Source of the DNA: Arthrobacter sp. zg-Y20
GTDB taxonomy: Bacteria; Actinomycetota; Actinomycetes; Actinomycetales; Micrococcaceae
Length of the DNA: 64,000 bases
Assembly: GCF_030142075.1 (NCBI RefSeq)
Contig: NZ_CP126241.1
Location: 2,728,001 to 2,792,000, forward strand
Reading direction: 5' to 3'
The notes below the pieces were generated by a model, which saw only the letters and a program-made list of their open reading frames with translations, searched no databases and was not told the origin of the DNA. The translations under genes were made by a program, and so were the position numbers. Positions 1-9,716 of the stretch are shown here, piece by piece. Each line of letters begins with the position of its first letter. The first letter of the stretch is position 1.

Positions 1-1740
1 GCCGTCGAAGAACCGGCGCCGGCGGAACGTGGGGTGCTCGGCGCGCAGCGTGTTCACCGCTGCCGTGAATTCCATCAGCGGAGCATCCATGGTCTCCCAG
101 TTGATCCAGCTGAGCTCGGAGTCCTGCGCGTAGGTGTTGTTGTTGCCCTGCTGGGTGCGGCCCAGCTCGTCGCCGTGGGCGATCATGGGCACGCCCTGGG
201 ACAGGAGCAGGGTGGCAAGGAAGTTGCGCTGCTGGCGGGCCCGCAGGGACAGGACCGCGGGATCATCCGTGGGCCCCTCCACACCGCAGTTCCAGGAGCG
301 GTTGTGGGACTCGCCGTCGTTGTTGTCCTCACCGTTGGCCTCGTTGTGCTTCTCGTTGTAGGACACGAGGTCCTGCAGCGTGAAGCCGTCGTGGGCGGTG
401 ACGAAGTTGATGGACGCCACCGGGCGGCGGGCGGAGGACTCGTACAGGTCCGCCGAGCCGGTGATGCGGGAGGCGAACTCGCCCAGGGTGGAGGGCTCTC
501 CGCGCCAGAAATCGCGGACCGTGTCGCGGTACTTGCCGTTCCATTCGGTCCACTGCGGAGGGAAGTTGCCTACCTGGTAGCCGCCGGGGCCAACGTCCCA
601 CGGCTCGGCGATCAGCTTGACCTGTGACACTACCGGGTCCTGCTGCACCAATTCGAAGAAGGCGGACAGGCGGTCCACGTCGTAGAACTCTCGGGCCAGC
701 GTCGAGGCCAGGTCAAAGCGGAAACCGTCCACATGCATTTCCGTGACCCAGTAACGCAGCGAGTCCATCAGCAGCTGCAGCGAGTGCGGGTTGCCCACGT
801 TCAGCGAATTGCCCGTGCCCGTGTAGTCCATGTAGTACTGCTTGTCGTCCTCCACCAGCCGGTAGTAGGAGGCGTTGTCGATGCCGCGGAAGGACAGCGT
901 GGGGCCCATGTGGTTGCCCTCGGCCGTGTGGTTGTAGACCACGTCCAGAATCACTTCGATGCCGGCCAGGTGCAGTGCACGCACCATGGCCTTGAATTCC
1001 TGTACCTGCTGGCCCTGATCGCCGGTGGCGCTGTAGGTGTTGTGCGGGGCGAAGAAACCGATGGTGTTGTAGCCCCAGTAGTTCGACAGTCCCTTTTCCT
1101 GCAGGGTCGAGTCGTTGACGAACTGGTGAACCGGCATCAGTTCGATGGCGGTGATGCCCAGCTTCTGCAGGTGGGCGATCACCGAAGGATGCGCAACGCC
1201 GGCGTAGGTGCCGCGCTGTTCTTCGGGCACATCGGGGTGCAGCTCGGTCAGGCCCTTGACGTGCGCTTCGTAGATGACCGACTGGTGGTAGGGAACCTTC
1301 GGCCTGCGGTCGCCGTCCCAGTCGAAGAACGGGTTGATCACGACGCCCATCATCATGTGCGCGGCGGAGTCCTCGTCGTTGCGGGAATGCTCGTCACCGA
1401 AGTTGTAGCCGAAGAGCGACTGGTCCCAGTCGATTTCACCGGCCACGGCCTTGGCGTAAGGATCCAGCAACAGCTTGTTGGGGTTGCACCGGTTGCCGTT
1501 CTCCGGGTCATTCGGCCCGTCTACGCGGTAACCGTACTTCTGGCCGGGCAGCACCTGCGGCAGGTAGCAGTGCCAGACATACCCGTCGACCTCGGTCAGC
1601 CGGACCTGGTGCTCGGTGCCGTCCTCATCAAACAGACACAACGTGACAGAGTCTGCGACTTCGCTGTACAGCGCAAAGTTAGTGCCGTTTCCGTCGTAGG
1701 TCGCGCCCAGCGGGTAGGCATCTCCCGGCCAAACTTCCAT
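1..1740 (-). CDS. glgX: Glycogen debranching enzyme GlgX, 3' end outside the window
   Basis: GH13 isoamylase-type debranching enzyme that hydrolyses alpha-1,6 branches of phosphorylase-limited glycogen in the cytoplasm. Reading in from 1740 the protein starts [20 protein letters not shown], the usual CBM48 start of GlgX. The GH13 core follows, with a [13 protein letters not shown] motif, the nucleophile Asp in GFRFDLAST (about residue 340) and the acid/base Glu in LIAEPWDVG. About 580 codons are present of roughly 700 usual, so the C-terminus lies beyond position 1. An AGGAG sits 7 bases before the ATG. The 75-base gap to the upstream nnr gene suggests its own promoter, but I could not pick one out. 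The family assignment is secure. Confidence 0.95.
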   Translation of the reverse strand, partial: MEVWPGDAYPLGATYDGNGTNFALYSEVADSVTLCLFDEDGTEHQVRLTEVDGYVWHCYLPQVLPGQKYGYRVDGPNDPENGNRCNPNKLLLDPYAKAVAGEIDWDQSLFGYNFGDEHSRNDEDSAAHMMMGVVINPFFDWDGDRRPKVPYHQSVIYEAHVKGLTELHPDVPEEQRGTYAGVAHPSVIAHLQKLGITAIELMPVHQFVNDSTLQEKGLSNYWGYNTIGFFAPHNTYSATGDQGQQVQEFKAMVRALHLAGIEVILDVVYNHTAEGNHMGPTLSFRGIDNASYYRLVEDDKQYYMDYTGTGNSLNVGNPHSLQLLMDSLRYWVTEMHVDGFRFDLASTLAREFYDVDRLSAFFELVQQDPVVSQVKLIAEPWDVGPGGYQVGNFPPQWTEWNGKYRDTVRDFWRGEPSTLGEFASRITGSADLYESSARRPVASINFVTAHDGFTLQDLVSYNEKHNEANGEDNNDGESHNRSWNCGVEGPTDDPAVLSLRARQQRNFLATLLLSQGVPMIAHGDELGRTQQGNNNTYAQDSELSWINWETMDAPLMEFTAAVNTLRAEHPTFRRRRFFDG

Positions 1741-1815
1741 GTAGTGCTCCTGAACTAGTTCCTGACAACACCAAAATTAATATGTCTGCTTACTTTTGTA
1801 CCCCAGACGCGGTGT

Positions 1816-3342
1816 TTACTTGAATTTTGGGTTTCGCCGTGGGGTGAATTCCGCGACCAGCGACCGGATCAGCGGGCCAAGCTGCGAGGGTTCCACGGGT
1901 CCGGCGGCGGACGCCAGGACACCTGCCCGGCCATGCAGGCTTGCGGCCGCTGCGGCCAGCCGTGCGTAGTGGCCCGGCTCTCGTTCGGCGCCAGGCGTGC
2001 GGTCGGTGGCCAGCAGGGCGCCGAGGATTCCCGAAAGCGTGTCGCCGCTTCCCGCCGTCGCCAGCCACGGGGTGGCTTCCGCCTGGCTGTACAACTCGCC
2101 GGTGGGCGCCGCGACCAGCGTGGCCCAGCCTTTGAGCAGCACCGTGGCACCGGTGAGTTCCGCGGCCCGGCGGACCCAGCGGACGGGATCTGCTTCGATG
2201 CCCGTCCGGTCCGCCTCTTCGCCGAGGGAGCGCAGCAGCGCGGTGAGCTCGCCGGCGTGCGGAGTCAGGACGACGCCGGCATGCAGTCCGGGACGCACGC
2301 CGCCGATCGCATCGGCATCGATCACTGCCGGAAGCCCCGAAGACATGGCGTCGGCCGCGCGCCGGTGCTGGGCTTCGTCCTCCCCGGCTCCGGGGCCGGC
2401 CAGCCAGGCCTGGACGTGCGTGAGCGAGACCGTGCCGGTACTGCAGACCGCTTCAGGATGCGTGAGGTTGACCAGCCGGGCCACGGAGTCGGGGCCGAGG
2501 TAGCGGACCATCCCCGTCCCGGTAGCCAGGGCTGCTCCCGTGGCCATCAGCGCGGCGCCCGGGTAGGTGGCTGAGCCTGCGGCGATGCCCAGCACACCCC
2601 TGCTGTATTTGTGGTCCCGGGGACCCGGTACGGGCAGCAGCCCGGGGAGGTCTTCGTCCTGCAGCCGGAAAGCCTCGGGGGCGCCCAGGTACGGGCCCAG
2701 CCCAATATCGATGCAGCGGATCCGGCCGGCCGCCGCCGCACCTGGTCCGGCCAGCAACCCCGTTTTGACCGCACCGAAGGTAACGGTCAGGTCGGCGTGC
2801 AGGCAGGTACCGGGTGCTTGCCCGGAATCAGCGTCCACGCCGCTGGGCAGGTCGCAGGCAACCACTAAGGGGCCGGAGCCCGGCGGGCGATAGTTCAACG
2901 CCTCCGCCAGTACCTGTACCGGACCCCGGAGACCGCCTCTGCCGCCGGTACCCAGGACCCCGTCAATGACGGCGTCCGCTGCCAGCACGGCCCGAACCAG
3001 GGCGGGAGCGTTGTGGTCGTCCAGGGTTGCCACCCGGCCGCCCTCGGCACGGACGGCCGCCAGGGCCTCGGAGTGGGCTGCCTGAGATGTCAGCAATGCC
3101 GTCACGGCCGCACCGCGGGCGGCCAGACGGGACGCGGCATACAGCGCGTCTGCGCCATTGTTGCCGCTCCCGGCCAGCACGACGACGCGCGAACCGTAGA
3201 TCCGGCGTCGGGCAGCCAGCTCGGCGGCCGTGGCAGCGTACAGCCCGTAGGCTGCACGCTGCATCAGTTCGGCACCCTGCCCGGCGGCCAGCAAGGGCTG
3301 CTCGGCACGGCGGACGGACGTCCCGGTGTACGCACTGATCAT
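1816..3342 (-). CDS. nnrD: Bifunctional NAD(P)H-hydrate epimerase / ADP-dependent NAD(P)H-hydrate dehydratase
   Basis: A 508-residue metabolite-repair enzyme of the YjeF type. The N-terminal half (about 1-220) is the epimerase domain that interconverts R- and S-NAD(P)HX, with the signature VVVLAGSGNNGADALYAA. The C-terminal half (about 230-500) is the ribokinase-like dehydratase that restores NAD(P)H using ADP, with the motifs VVLTPHAGELTALL and ATAGSGDTLSGI. Length and domain order match bacterial Nnr fusions. The start lies 10 bases after the acpS stop, so glmS-acpS-nnr look like one transcript. The fusion is normal for the family; the separate symbols nnrE and nnrD refer to the two halves. 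Confidence 0.93.
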   Translation of the reverse strand: MISAYTGTSVRRAEQPLLAAGQGAELMQRAAYGLYAATAAELAARRRIYGSRVVVLAGSGNNGADALYAASRLAARGAAVTALLTSQAAHSEALAAVRAEGGRVATLDDHNAPALVRAVLAADAVIDGVLGTGGRGGLRGPVQVLAEALNYRPPGSGPLVVACDLPSGVDADSGQAPGTCLHADLTVTFGAVKTGLLAGPGAAAAGRIRCIDIGLGPYLGAPEAFRLQDEDLPGLLPVPGPRDHKYSRGVLGIAAGSATYPGAALMATGAALATGTGMVRYLGPDSVARLVNLTHPEAVCSTGTVSLTHVQAWLAGPGAGEDEAQHRRAADAMSSGLPAVIDADAIGGVRPGLHAGVVLTPHAGELTALLRSLGEEADRTGIEADPVRWVRRAAELTGATVLLKGWATLVAAPTGELYSQAEATPWLATAGSGDTLSGILGALLATDRTPGAEREPGHYARLAAAAASLHGRAGVLASAAGPVEPSQLGPLIRSLVAEFTPRRNPKFK

Positions 3343-3352
3343 GCGCTAAAGC

Positions 3353-3703
3353 CTAGCCCTCGGCAATGACCATTGCTGTAGCCACGTCACCGTCATGGCT
3401 GAGCGAGAGGTGCCAGGTGCGCACGCCCTTGCCCGCTGCCACGGCGGCCACGGTTCCGTCGATCTGCAGCTGCGGAGCACCGGCCGGATCCAGCCGGACC
3501 TGGCAGTCCTGCCAGTTCATGCCGGCCGGAGCCCCCAGCGCCTTGGCCACGGCTTCCTTGGCGGCGAAACGGGCCGCCAGGGAGCGGAGGTTCAGTTCCC
3601 GCTCCGCCGGCGCAAACAGCCGTGCCCGGAGCCCGGGCGTGCGTTCAAGCTGCCGCCCGAAGCGCGGCACGTCCACAACGTCGACGCCGATTCCAATAAT
3701 CAC
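3353..3703 (-). CDS. acpS: Holo-[acyl-carrier-protein] synthase
   Basis: A 116-residue 4'-phosphopantetheinyl transferase that moves phosphopantetheine from CoA to the serine of acyl carrier protein, activating fatty acid synthesis. It opens with [15 protein letters not shown], holding the Mg-binding Asp (D8), and carries the second metal-ligand helix [15 protein letters not shown]. It ends with the conserved [20 protein letters not shown] region (SLSHDG). Length is normal for AcpS. It lies 11 bases downstream of glmS and 10 bases upstream of nnr, so it is probably the middle gene of a three-gene operon. Pairing acpS with nnr is common in actinobacteria. Confidence 0.95.
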   Translation of the reverse strand: MIIGIGVDVVDVPRFGRQLERTPGLRARLFAPAERELNLRSLAARFAAKEAVAKALGAPAGMNWQDCQVRLDPAGAPQLQIDGTVAAVAAGKGVRTWHLSLSHDGDVATAMVIAEG

Positions 3704-3714
3704 GCAGCAGCTCC

Positions 3715-5601
3715 CTATTCCACGGTGACGGACTTGGCAAGGTTGCGCGGCTGGTCCACATCGAAGCCCTTGGCCGTGGCCAGTTCGCAGGCGAAGATCT
3801 GCAGCGGCACGGTGGTCAGCAGCGGAGCCAGCAGCGTGGGCGTTTCCGGCACGTAGAAGATGTGCTCGGCGTAGGCCTTGACCGCGTCGTCGCCCTCTTC
3901 GGCGATGACGATGGTCTTGGCGCCGCGGGCACGGATCTCCTGGATGTTGGAGACCACCTTCGCGTGCAGGGAGTCCCGTCCGCGGGGTGAGGGGACCACC
4001 ACGAAAACGGGCTGGCCTTCCTCGATCAGGGCGATCGGACCGTGCTTGAGCTCACCGGCAGCGAATCCCTCGGCGTGGATGTACGCCAGTTCCTTCAGCT
4101 TCAGGGCGCCTTCCATGGCGACCGGGAAACCGACGTGCCGGCCGAGGAAGAGCACCGAACCGGTATCCGCCATCAGCTGCGCGAGGTCCTTGATCTGGCC
4201 GGAGTTGTCCAGCACCTGCTGGATCTTGTCCGGGATCTTGGCCAGGTCGGCCAGGATGTCCTTGATCTCGCCCTGGAACTTGTTGCCGCGGATCTGGGCC
4301 AGGTACAGGCCCAGCAGGTACGCCGCGGTGATCTGGGCCAGGAACGCCTTGGTGGATGCGACGGCAATTTCCGGTCCGGCGTGCGTGTAGAGCACGGCGT
4401 CGGATTCACGCGGAATGGTGGAGCCGTTGGTATTGCAGATGGCCAGGACCTTGGCGCCCTGTTCCTTCGCGTAGCGCACGGCCATGAGGGTATCCATGGT
4501 CTCGCCGGACTGGGAGATGGCCACGATCAGCGTGTTGGAGTCGACGATGGGGTCGCGGTAACGGAACTCGTGGCTGAGTTCCACCTCCACGGGGATCCTG
4601 CACCAGTGCTCGATGGCGTACTTGGCAACCTGCCCGGCGTAGGCAGAGGTGCCGCAGGCCAGGACCATGATCTTGTTGACGGCCTTCAGGTCCTCGGGGC
4701 TGACGCGCAGCTCGTCCAGGGTCAGGCGGCCGTCGGCGTCGGAACGTCCCAGCAGGGTGTCGCCGACTGCCTGCGGCTGGTCGTTGATTTCCTTCTCCAT
4801 GAAGGAGTCGTAACCGCCCTTTTCAGCAGCTGCAGCGTCCCAGTTCACGTGGAACTCGGTGCCTTCGGCGGGCTTCCCGAAGAAATCGCTGATATCCACG
4901 GAGTCCGGCGTGATGGTCACAACCTGGTCCTGGCCCAGTTCAACGGCCCGGCGGGTGAAGTCAATGAAGCCGGACACATCCGAGCCCAGGAAGTTCTCAC
5001 CCTCGCCCAGCCCGACGACGAGCGGGGAGTTGCGGCGGGCTGCCACCACGGTGCCGGGGGAATCGTTGTGCACTGCCAGCAGGGTGAAAGCGCCTTCCAG
5101 GCGCTGGCAGGCAAGCTGCATGGAACGGGTCAGGTCCCCGCCGCCCTCGCCGCGGTAGATCGAAGCGAGCAGTGCCGCCGCTACCTCGGTATCGGTTTCG
5201 GACACGAACACGGCGCCGGCGGCCAGCATCTCGGACTTGAGCTCGGCGAAGTTCTCGATGATCCCGTTGTGGATCACGGCCAGGCGGCCGTTGTCCGCCA
5301 GGTGGGGGTGCGCGTTTTCATCACTCGGGCCGCCGTGGGTGGCCCAGCGGGTGTGGCCGATTCCGGTGGTGGCGGCCGGCAGCGGAGCAGCCTCGAGTTC
5401 GGCCACCAGGTTGGCCAGCTTGCCGGACTTCTTGCGGTACTCAATGCCCAGGGGGGTCAGGACAGCTACGCCCGCCGAGTCATAGCCGCGGTATTCAAGC
5501 CGCCGCAGGCCTTCCATCACAACGTCGAGGGCCCCGTGGCCGGCAGTTTCAGTACCGCTTACGGCACCCGGGCGGCCTGCATATCCAATAATTCCACACA
5601 T
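3715..5601 (-). CDS. glmS: Glutamine--fructose-6-phosphate aminotransferase (isomerizing)
   Basis: Makes glucosamine-6-phosphate from fructose-6-phosphate and glutamine, the first step to UDP-GlcNAc for peptidoglycan. I place the start at 5601 rather than the in-frame ATG at 5607, because the catalytic Cys must be residue 2 ([12 protein letters not shown]) and be exposed when Met is removed. The N-terminal Ntn glutaminase domain (about 1-240) has [11 protein letters not shown] and the C-terminal half has two SIS sugar-isomerase domains ([19 protein letters not shown]). The protein ends LAKSVTVE as in the family and is 628 residues long. The region upstream to coaA is too short for a glmS ribozyme. 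The pathway partner glmM is 1.1 kb away. Confidence 0.96.
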   Translation of the reverse strand: MCGIIGYAGRPGAVSGTETAGHGALDVVMEGLRRLEYRGYDSAGVAVLTPLGIEYRKKSGKLANLVAELEAAPLPAATTGIGHTRWATHGGPSDENAHPHLADNGRLAVIHNGIIENFAELKSEMLAAGAVFVSETDTEVAAALLASIYRGEGGGDLTRSMQLACQRLEGAFTLLAVHNDSPGTVVAARRNSPLVVGLGEGENFLGSDVSGFIDFTRRAVELGQDQVVTITPDSVDISDFFGKPAEGTEFHVNWDAAAAEKGGYDSFMEKEINDQPQAVGDTLLGRSDADGRLTLDELRVSPEDLKAVNKIMVLACGTSAYAGQVAKYAIEHWCRIPVEVELSHEFRYRDPIVDSNTLIVAISQSGETMDTLMAVRYAKEQGAKVLAICNTNGSTIPRESDAVLYTHAGPEIAVASTKAFLAQITAAYLLGLYLAQIRGNKFQGEIKDILADLAKIPDKIQQVLDNSGQIKDLAQLMADTGSVLFLGRHVGFPVAMEGALKLKELAYIHAEGFAAGELKHGPIALIEEGQPVFVVVPSPRGRDSLHAKVVSNIQEIRARGAKTIVIAEEGDDAVKAYAEHIFYVPETPTLLAPLLTTVPLQIFACELATAKGFDVDQPRNLAKSVTVE

Positions 5602-5725
5602 ACCCATAAGAGTACCGGCAGGTGGTCGCAGTGCTGAAAACCCGGACGGGCTGCCCGCGCTGCGCGGCGGGATCCGCCGCCGCGGCCGTTTGGGAATGCA
5701 GGCGCTTCAGGGCAGAATTCCTAGG

Positions 5726-6706
5726 GTGACAGAACGCCATGCGAAGCCCTCTCCCGACCACTCCCCCGAGGGCAGTGTCACTCCCTTTGTTGAGCTGGAC
5801 CGCAAAACCTGGTCACGGCTCTCACATGAGATCCGGTCCCCTCTGAACCAGGATGACATCCTGCGCCTGCGCGGGTTGGGCGACCAGCTGAACCTCGAGG
5901 AGATCCGCGAGGTCTACCTGCCCCTGTCCCGGCTGTTGAACCTTTACGTCGCGGCCGCCGGGCGCCTGCACAGCGCCACCACCACGTTCCTGGGTGAAAA
6001 GACCACGCGCACTCCCTTCGTGATCGGTGTCGCCGGGTCCGTGGCGGTGGGAAAGTCCACCACGGCGCGCGTGCTGCGCGAGATGCTGCGGCGGTGGCCG
6101 GAAACGCCGAACGTGGAACTGATCACCACCGACGGTTTCCTCTATCCCAATGCGGAGTTGGAGCGCCGGGGGCTGATGCAGCGCAAGGGCTTCCCGGAGT
6201 CCTACGACCGCCGCCGGCTGCTGCGCTTTGTCAGTGCGGTGAAGAGCGGCGCCGAGGAGGTGCGGGCGCCGAAGTACTCGCACCTGACGTACGACATCGT
6301 GCCGGACGAGGAAGTGGTGGTTCGCCGCCCGGATGTGCTGATTGTCGAAGGCCTGAACGTCCTGGCACCGGCACGCACCCGGGCGGACGGGCGGGCGGGC
6401 CTGGCCCTGAGCGACTTCTTCGACTTTTCCATCTATGTGGACGCCCGCACGTCCTACATCGAGGAGTGGTACGTCCAGCGGTTCCAGTCGCTGCGCAGCG
6501 GGGCCTTCGCGGACCCGGCGTCGTACTTCCACCGGTACGCCGGGCTCACGGACGAGCAGGCCCGTGCCACCGCCCTGGACATCTGGAAGCGGATCAACGA
6601 ACCGAACCTGGTGACAAACGTCCTGCCCACGAGGGGCCGCGCCCAGTTGGTACTGACCAAGGACGCGGACCACTCAGTGACGCGGATGCTGCTGCGTAAG
6701 ACGTAG
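5726..6706 (+). CDS. coaA: Type I pantothenate kinase
   Basis: Phosphorylates pantothenate to 4'-phosphopantothenate, the committed step of CoA synthesis. The P-loop [17 protein letters not shown] and the downstream motifs [20 protein letters not shown] and [10 protein letters not shown] are typical of CoaA. I favour the GTG at 5726 (VTERHAKPS), giving 326 residues, close to the mycobacterial enzyme at about 312. The frame is open further upstream to an ATG at 5696 and a TTG at 5690, so the start is not certain. It is divergent from glmS across about 125 bases and convergent with glmM, with only 18 bases between the two stops. That gap holds a small TCCGGC/GCCGGA inverted repeat. Confidence 0.93.
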   Translation: MTERHAKPSPDHSPEGSVTPFVELDRKTWSRLSHEIRSPLNQDDILRLRGLGDQLNLEEIREVYLPLSRLLNLYVAAAGRLHSATTTFLGEKTTRTPFVIGVAGSVAVGKSTTARVLREMLRRWPETPNVELITTDGFLYPNAELERRGLMQRKGFPESYDRRRLLRFVSAVKSGAEEVRAPKYSHLTYDIVPDEEVVVRRPDVLIVEGLNVLAPARTRADGRAGLALSDFFDFSIYVDARTSYIEEWYVQRFQSLRSGAFADPASYFHRYAGLTDEQARATALDIWKRINEPNLVTNVLPTRGRAQLVLTKDADHSVTRMLLRKT

Positions 6707-6724
6707 GTCCGGCGGGCCGGAAAG

Positions 6725-8089
6725 CTAGACGGCGGCGCCGGCGTTCAGCGCCAGGTTGGCTTCCACGGCATCGGCCAGGCGGCGGGCCGTTGCGGAGGCA
6801 GTGCCCGTGTCGGCCGCTTCCACCATGACCCGGACCACCGGCTCCGTGCCGGAGGGACGCAGCAGCACGCGGCCCGTCTCCCCCAGCTCTGCCTGCGCCT
6901 GGGCCACGGCCTGCCGGACGGGTTCATTGCTTTCAACGGCGGACTTGTCCACGCCCTTGACGTTGATTAGAACCTGCGGGAGCTTCTCCATGACGCCGGC
7001 CAACTGCTTCAGGGTGCGGCCCGTGCGTGCCACCTGGGCGGCCAGCTGCAGCCCGGTGAGCACGCCGTCGCCGGTGGTGGCGTATTCGGAGAAGATCACG
7101 TGTCCGGACTGCTCGCCGCCGAGGCTGTAACCGCCGCTGCGCATGCCTTCGAGCACGTAACGGTCGCCGACTCCGGTCTCGATAAGCGCGATGCCGGCTT
7201 CGCGCAGCGCCAGCTTCAAGCCCAGGTTGCTCATGACGGTGGCCACAAGGGCGTTGTCCTTGAGCTTGCCGGCTTCCTTCATGGCCACGGCCATGATGGC
7301 CATGATCTGGTCCCCGTCCACCACGTTTCCTTCGTGGTCAACTGCCAGGCAGCGGTCGGCGTCGCCGTCGTGGGCAATGCCCAGGTCCGCACCGTGCTCC
7401 ACAACTGCGGCCTGCAGCTGCTCCAGGTGGGTGGAGCCGTAGCCGTCGTTGATGTTGAGGCCGTCCGGCTCTGCTCCGATAACCACTACCTCGGCCCCGG
7501 CGTCGGCGAAGACCTGCGGGGAGCAGCCGCTGGCGGCACCGTGCGCGCAGTCGAGGACAACTTTGAGACCTTCAATCCGGTTGGGCAGGGTCTGCAGCAG
7601 GTGGACCACGTAGCGGTCCTCGGCGTCGGCGAAGCGGTGGATGCGTCCCACTTCGCTGCCGGTGGGGCGCAGGCTTGGGCGGGACATTTCCGCCTCGATC
7701 TCGTCCTCGACGGCGTCATCCAGCTTCTGCCCGCCGCGGGCCAGGAACTTGATGCCGTTGTCGGGGGCGGCATTGTGGGATGCGGAAATAACGACGCCGA
7801 AGTCGGCGCCGAGGTCCGCCACCAGGTACGCGGCGGCCGGGGTCGGCAGCACGCCTGCATCAAAGACGTCTACGCCCGAGCTGGCCAGCCCTGCCTCCAT
7901 GGCAGCGGAAATGAAGTCACCGCTGATCCGCGGGTCGCGTGCGACCACTGCCACCGGACGCCGGCCCTCGCCCACGCGGCGGTGGCCGAGTACGACGGCG
8001 GCGGCCTGGGCGAGCCCCATGGCCACTTCGGCGGTGATCAGCCCATTGGCCAGTCCACGGACACCGTCCGTTCCAAACAATCTAGTCAT
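6725..8089 (-). CDS. glmM: Phosphoglucosamine mutase
   Basis: Converts glucosamine-6-phosphate to glucosamine-1-phosphate for UDP-GlcNAc synthesis. The 454-residue protein starts [15 protein letters not shown] and has the phosphoserine loop [16 protein letters not shown], the metal loop DGDADRC, the sugar-binding [10 protein letters not shown] and the C-terminal phosphate-binding [15 protein letters not shown]. Domain order and length match bacterial GlmM. It follows rplM-rpsI on the same strand, a gene order seen in many actinobacteria. A strong terminator-like hairpin (8268-8304) in the gap suggests that glmM is mostly transcribed separately. Confidence 0.96.
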   Translation of the reverse strand: MTRLFGTDGVRGLANGLITAEVAMGLAQAAAVVLGHRRVGEGRRPVAVVARDPRISGDFISAAMEAGLASSGVDVFDAGVLPTPAAAYLVADLGADFGVVISASHNAAPDNGIKFLARGGQKLDDAVEDEIEAEMSRPSLRPTGSEVGRIHRFADAEDRYVVHLLQTLPNRIEGLKVVLDCAHGAASGCSPQVFADAGAEVVVIGAEPDGLNINDGYGSTHLEQLQAAVVEHGADLGIAHDGDADRCLAVDHEGNVVDGDQIMAIMAVAMKEAGKLKDNALVATVMSNLGLKLALREAGIALIETGVGDRYVLEGMRSGGYSLGGEQSGHVIFSEYATTGDGVLTGLQLAAQVARTGRTLKQLAGVMEKLPQVLINVKGVDKSAVESNEPVRQAVAQAQAELGETGRVLLRPSGTEPVVRVMVEAADTGTASATARRLADAVEANLALNAGAAV

Positions 8090-8429
8090 TGCGTATCCTC
8101 AAGCAGGTTGTAGCCACAGCGGGTAGCCGCACACGGGCAACTTACTGCCCCATTCTGCCACCGGTGCGGTCCCGACTCCGAAACGGGCACCCCGATAGGG
8201 CCCCCGGCGCGGCTAAAAACACGCGTGGGGGTAATCCGCCCCACCTCTGCCGCGGGCTCCCGTGACACACAAAAGGCAGCCGCCGCAGCGACTGCCTTTT
8301 TGTGCAATAGAACCCTGACCGGCGCTTCTGTAACGAAGTGTTCCGGGCGCTTGTGGAGCCAAGCGCCAAAAAGCGCCGAGGGCCCCAAACTGCATTCGCT
8401 CCAGCGAATGCAGTTTGGGTAGGCGCTTT
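8090..8429. other. Intergenic region rpsI-glmM, 340 bases
   Basis: No convincing gene. It holds two large inverted repeats, annotated separately at 8268-8304 and 8359-8440. The rest, 8090-8267, lies just upstream of glmM and should contain its promoter, but I found no hexamer pair good enough to mark. The short ORFs that cross this region read through the hairpins and look like shadows. Confidence 0.6.
8268..8304 (-). terminator. Rho-independent terminator after rplM-rpsI
   Basis: CACAAAAGGCAG (8268-8279) pairs with CTGCCTTTTTGTG (8292-8304) across a 12-base loop, with one bulged base. On the minus strand the GC stem is followed by a run of T, so it can act as an intrinsic terminator for rplM-rpsI. 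The A/T flanks make it symmetrical, so it could also stop plus-strand transcripts. Confidence 0.7.
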
Positions 8430-8440
8430 TTAGCGCTTGG
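8359..8440. repeat. Nested inverted repeat overlapping the rpsI stop codon
   Basis: The inner arms, 8384-8400 and 8403-8419, are perfect 17-base complements around a 2-base centre. The outer arms, 8359-8377 and 8422-8440, are complementary at 18 of 19 positions. The right outer arm includes the rpsI stop codon (8430-8432) and its last codons. A transcript could fold into one long hairpin of about 80 bases. See findings. Confidence 0.75.
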
Positions 8441-8927
8441 AGTACTGCGGGGCCTTGCGGGCCTTCTTGAGACCGGCCTTCTTGCGCTCGATGACGCGGG
8501 CGTCACGAGTCAGGAAGCCTGCCTTCTTCAGGGCCGGGCGGTTGTTCTCGCGGTCGATCTCGTTCAGCGAGCGGGCAACGCCGAGGCGCAGCGCACCGGC
8601 CTGGCCGGAGGGGCCACCGCCGTGGATACGGGCGATGACGTCGTAGGCGCCTTCGAGGTCAAGAAGCTTGAACGGCTCGTTGACTTCCTGCTGGTGCAGC
8701 TTGTTCGGGAAGTAGTCTTCGAGCTCGCGGTCGTTGACGATCCACTTGCCGGTACCCGGGACAACGCGCACGCGGGCAATGGCCTGCTTGCGGCGTCCGA
8801 CGGCGGAGCCGGGGACGGTCAGGGCGGGGCGTTCCTTGACAGCGGTCTGGACCGAGTCAGAGGATTCCGAGGTGTAGCTGGTGAGCTCCTCGGTGTTTTC
8901 ATTCAGCTCTTCAGTGTTCTGAGCCAC
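8430..8927 (-). CDS. rpsI: 30S ribosomal protein S9
   Basis: Small-subunit protein whose C-terminal tail reaches the P-site tRNA. The core starts at [19 protein letters not shown] (about residue 42) and ends with the invariant SKR tail (KAPQYSKR). In front of the core is an acidic, Ser/Thr/Glu-rich extension of about 40 residues ([16 protein letters not shown]), so the protein has 165 residues instead of about 130; such extensions occur in actinobacterial S9. It follows rplM by 39 bases, the usual L13-S9 pair. Its stop codon lies inside a long inverted repeat. Confidence 0.97.
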   Translation of the reverse strand: MAQNTEELNENTEELTSYTSESSDSVQTAVKERPALTVPGSAVGRRKQAIARVRVVPGTGKWIVNDRELEDYFPNKLHQQEVNEPFKLLDLEGAYDVIARIHGGGPSGQAGALRLGVARSLNEIDRENNRPALKKAGFLTRDARVIERKKAGLKKARKAPQYSKR

Positions 8928-8966
8928 GATTCTCCTTGAATTAATTCTTTAGTTGGCGGGCCAGAA

Positions 8967-9410
8967 CTACTGGGCGACCTGGGTGATTTCGAAGGTCTTG
9001 GGCTGCTGAGCGGCGTGCGGGTGCTCGGCACCGCGGTAGACCTTCAGCTTGCTGATCTGGTCAGCAGCCAGGGAGTTCTTGGGCAGCATGCCGCGGATGG
9101 CCTTCTCAACTGCGCGCACCGGGTTCTTTTCCAGCAGTTCGGCGTAGTTGACGGAGGACAGGCCGCCCGGGTAACCCGAGTGGCGGTAGGCACGCTTCTG
9201 TTCGAGCTTGGCGCCGGTGAGGGCAACCTTCTCAGCGTTGATGATGATGACGAAATCGCCCATGTCCATGTGGGGAGCAAAGGTCGGCTTGTGCTTTCCG
9301 CGCAGCAGTGTTGCGGTCTGGCTGGCAAGACGGCCTAGGACAACGTCGGTGGCGTCAATGACGTGCCACTGGCGGTTGATGTCGCCGGGCTTCGGGGTGT
9401 ACGTACGCAC
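8967..9410 (-). CDS. rplM: 50S ribosomal protein L13
   Basis: Early-assembly large-subunit protein, 147 residues, opening [20 protein letters not shown] with the conserved LGRLAS and [16 protein letters not shown] motifs. First gene of the rplM-rpsI operon. A good promoter candidate (TTGACC, 17 bases, TATTGT) lies at 9625-9653, which would give an unusually long leader of about 205 bases. Confidence 0.98.
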   Translation of the reverse strand: MRTYTPKPGDINRQWHVIDATDVVLGRLASQTATLLRGKHKPTFAPHMDMGDFVIIINAEKVALTGAKLEQKRAYRHSGYPGGLSSVNYAELLEKNPVRAVEKAIRGMLPKNSLAADQISKLKVYRGAEHPHAAQQPKTFEITQVAQ

Positions 9411-9716
9411 GGTGTTTGCCTTCGTTTCTTCTTCTTAGGTGGCGCGCTGGCCATGGTGCCATGGACAGTGCAGCTTCTCTATGCGTTACCGGATGGTCAG
9501 GTGAGGACTGAAGTAACCAGTGGTCCTGATATCTCGGCTATTTCCCCGGGGCCAGGTGGCTCTGCAACTGAGCCGCTCCCGTGGGCATAGGCCTATCGAG
9601 GTAGGACACGCACAACGACTATAAACAATAGCCTGCTTACGTAGGTTGGTCAAAAGCTGCCGCAGCGCCGGGATATGGGATTTGCCCTCATTTTACGCCG
9701 GCTGCCCGCCGCGGCG
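9411..9716. other. Intergenic region truA-rplM, 306 bases
   Basis: No gene seen. It contains the rplM promoter candidate (9625-9653) and then the probable L13 leader down to 9411. In the leader CCATGG occurs twice, two bases apart (9451-9464), which can form a small hairpin 40-50 bases before the rplM start. The part beside truA (9654-9716) shows no clear terminator. Confidence 0.5.
9625..9653 (-). promoter_or_regulatory. Candidate promoter of rplM-rpsI
   Basis: On the minus strand TTGACC (9648-9653) is separated by exactly 17 bases from TATTGT (9625-9630), close to the sigma-70/SigA consensus and the best promoter match noticed in the window. It faces rplM and predicts a start near 9618. 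Confidence 0.6.

Noticed and set aside
5602-5725. glmS ribozyme/riboswitch
   Set aside because: The gap to the divergent coaA is only about 125 bases, too short for the ribozyme, and no core motif was seen.
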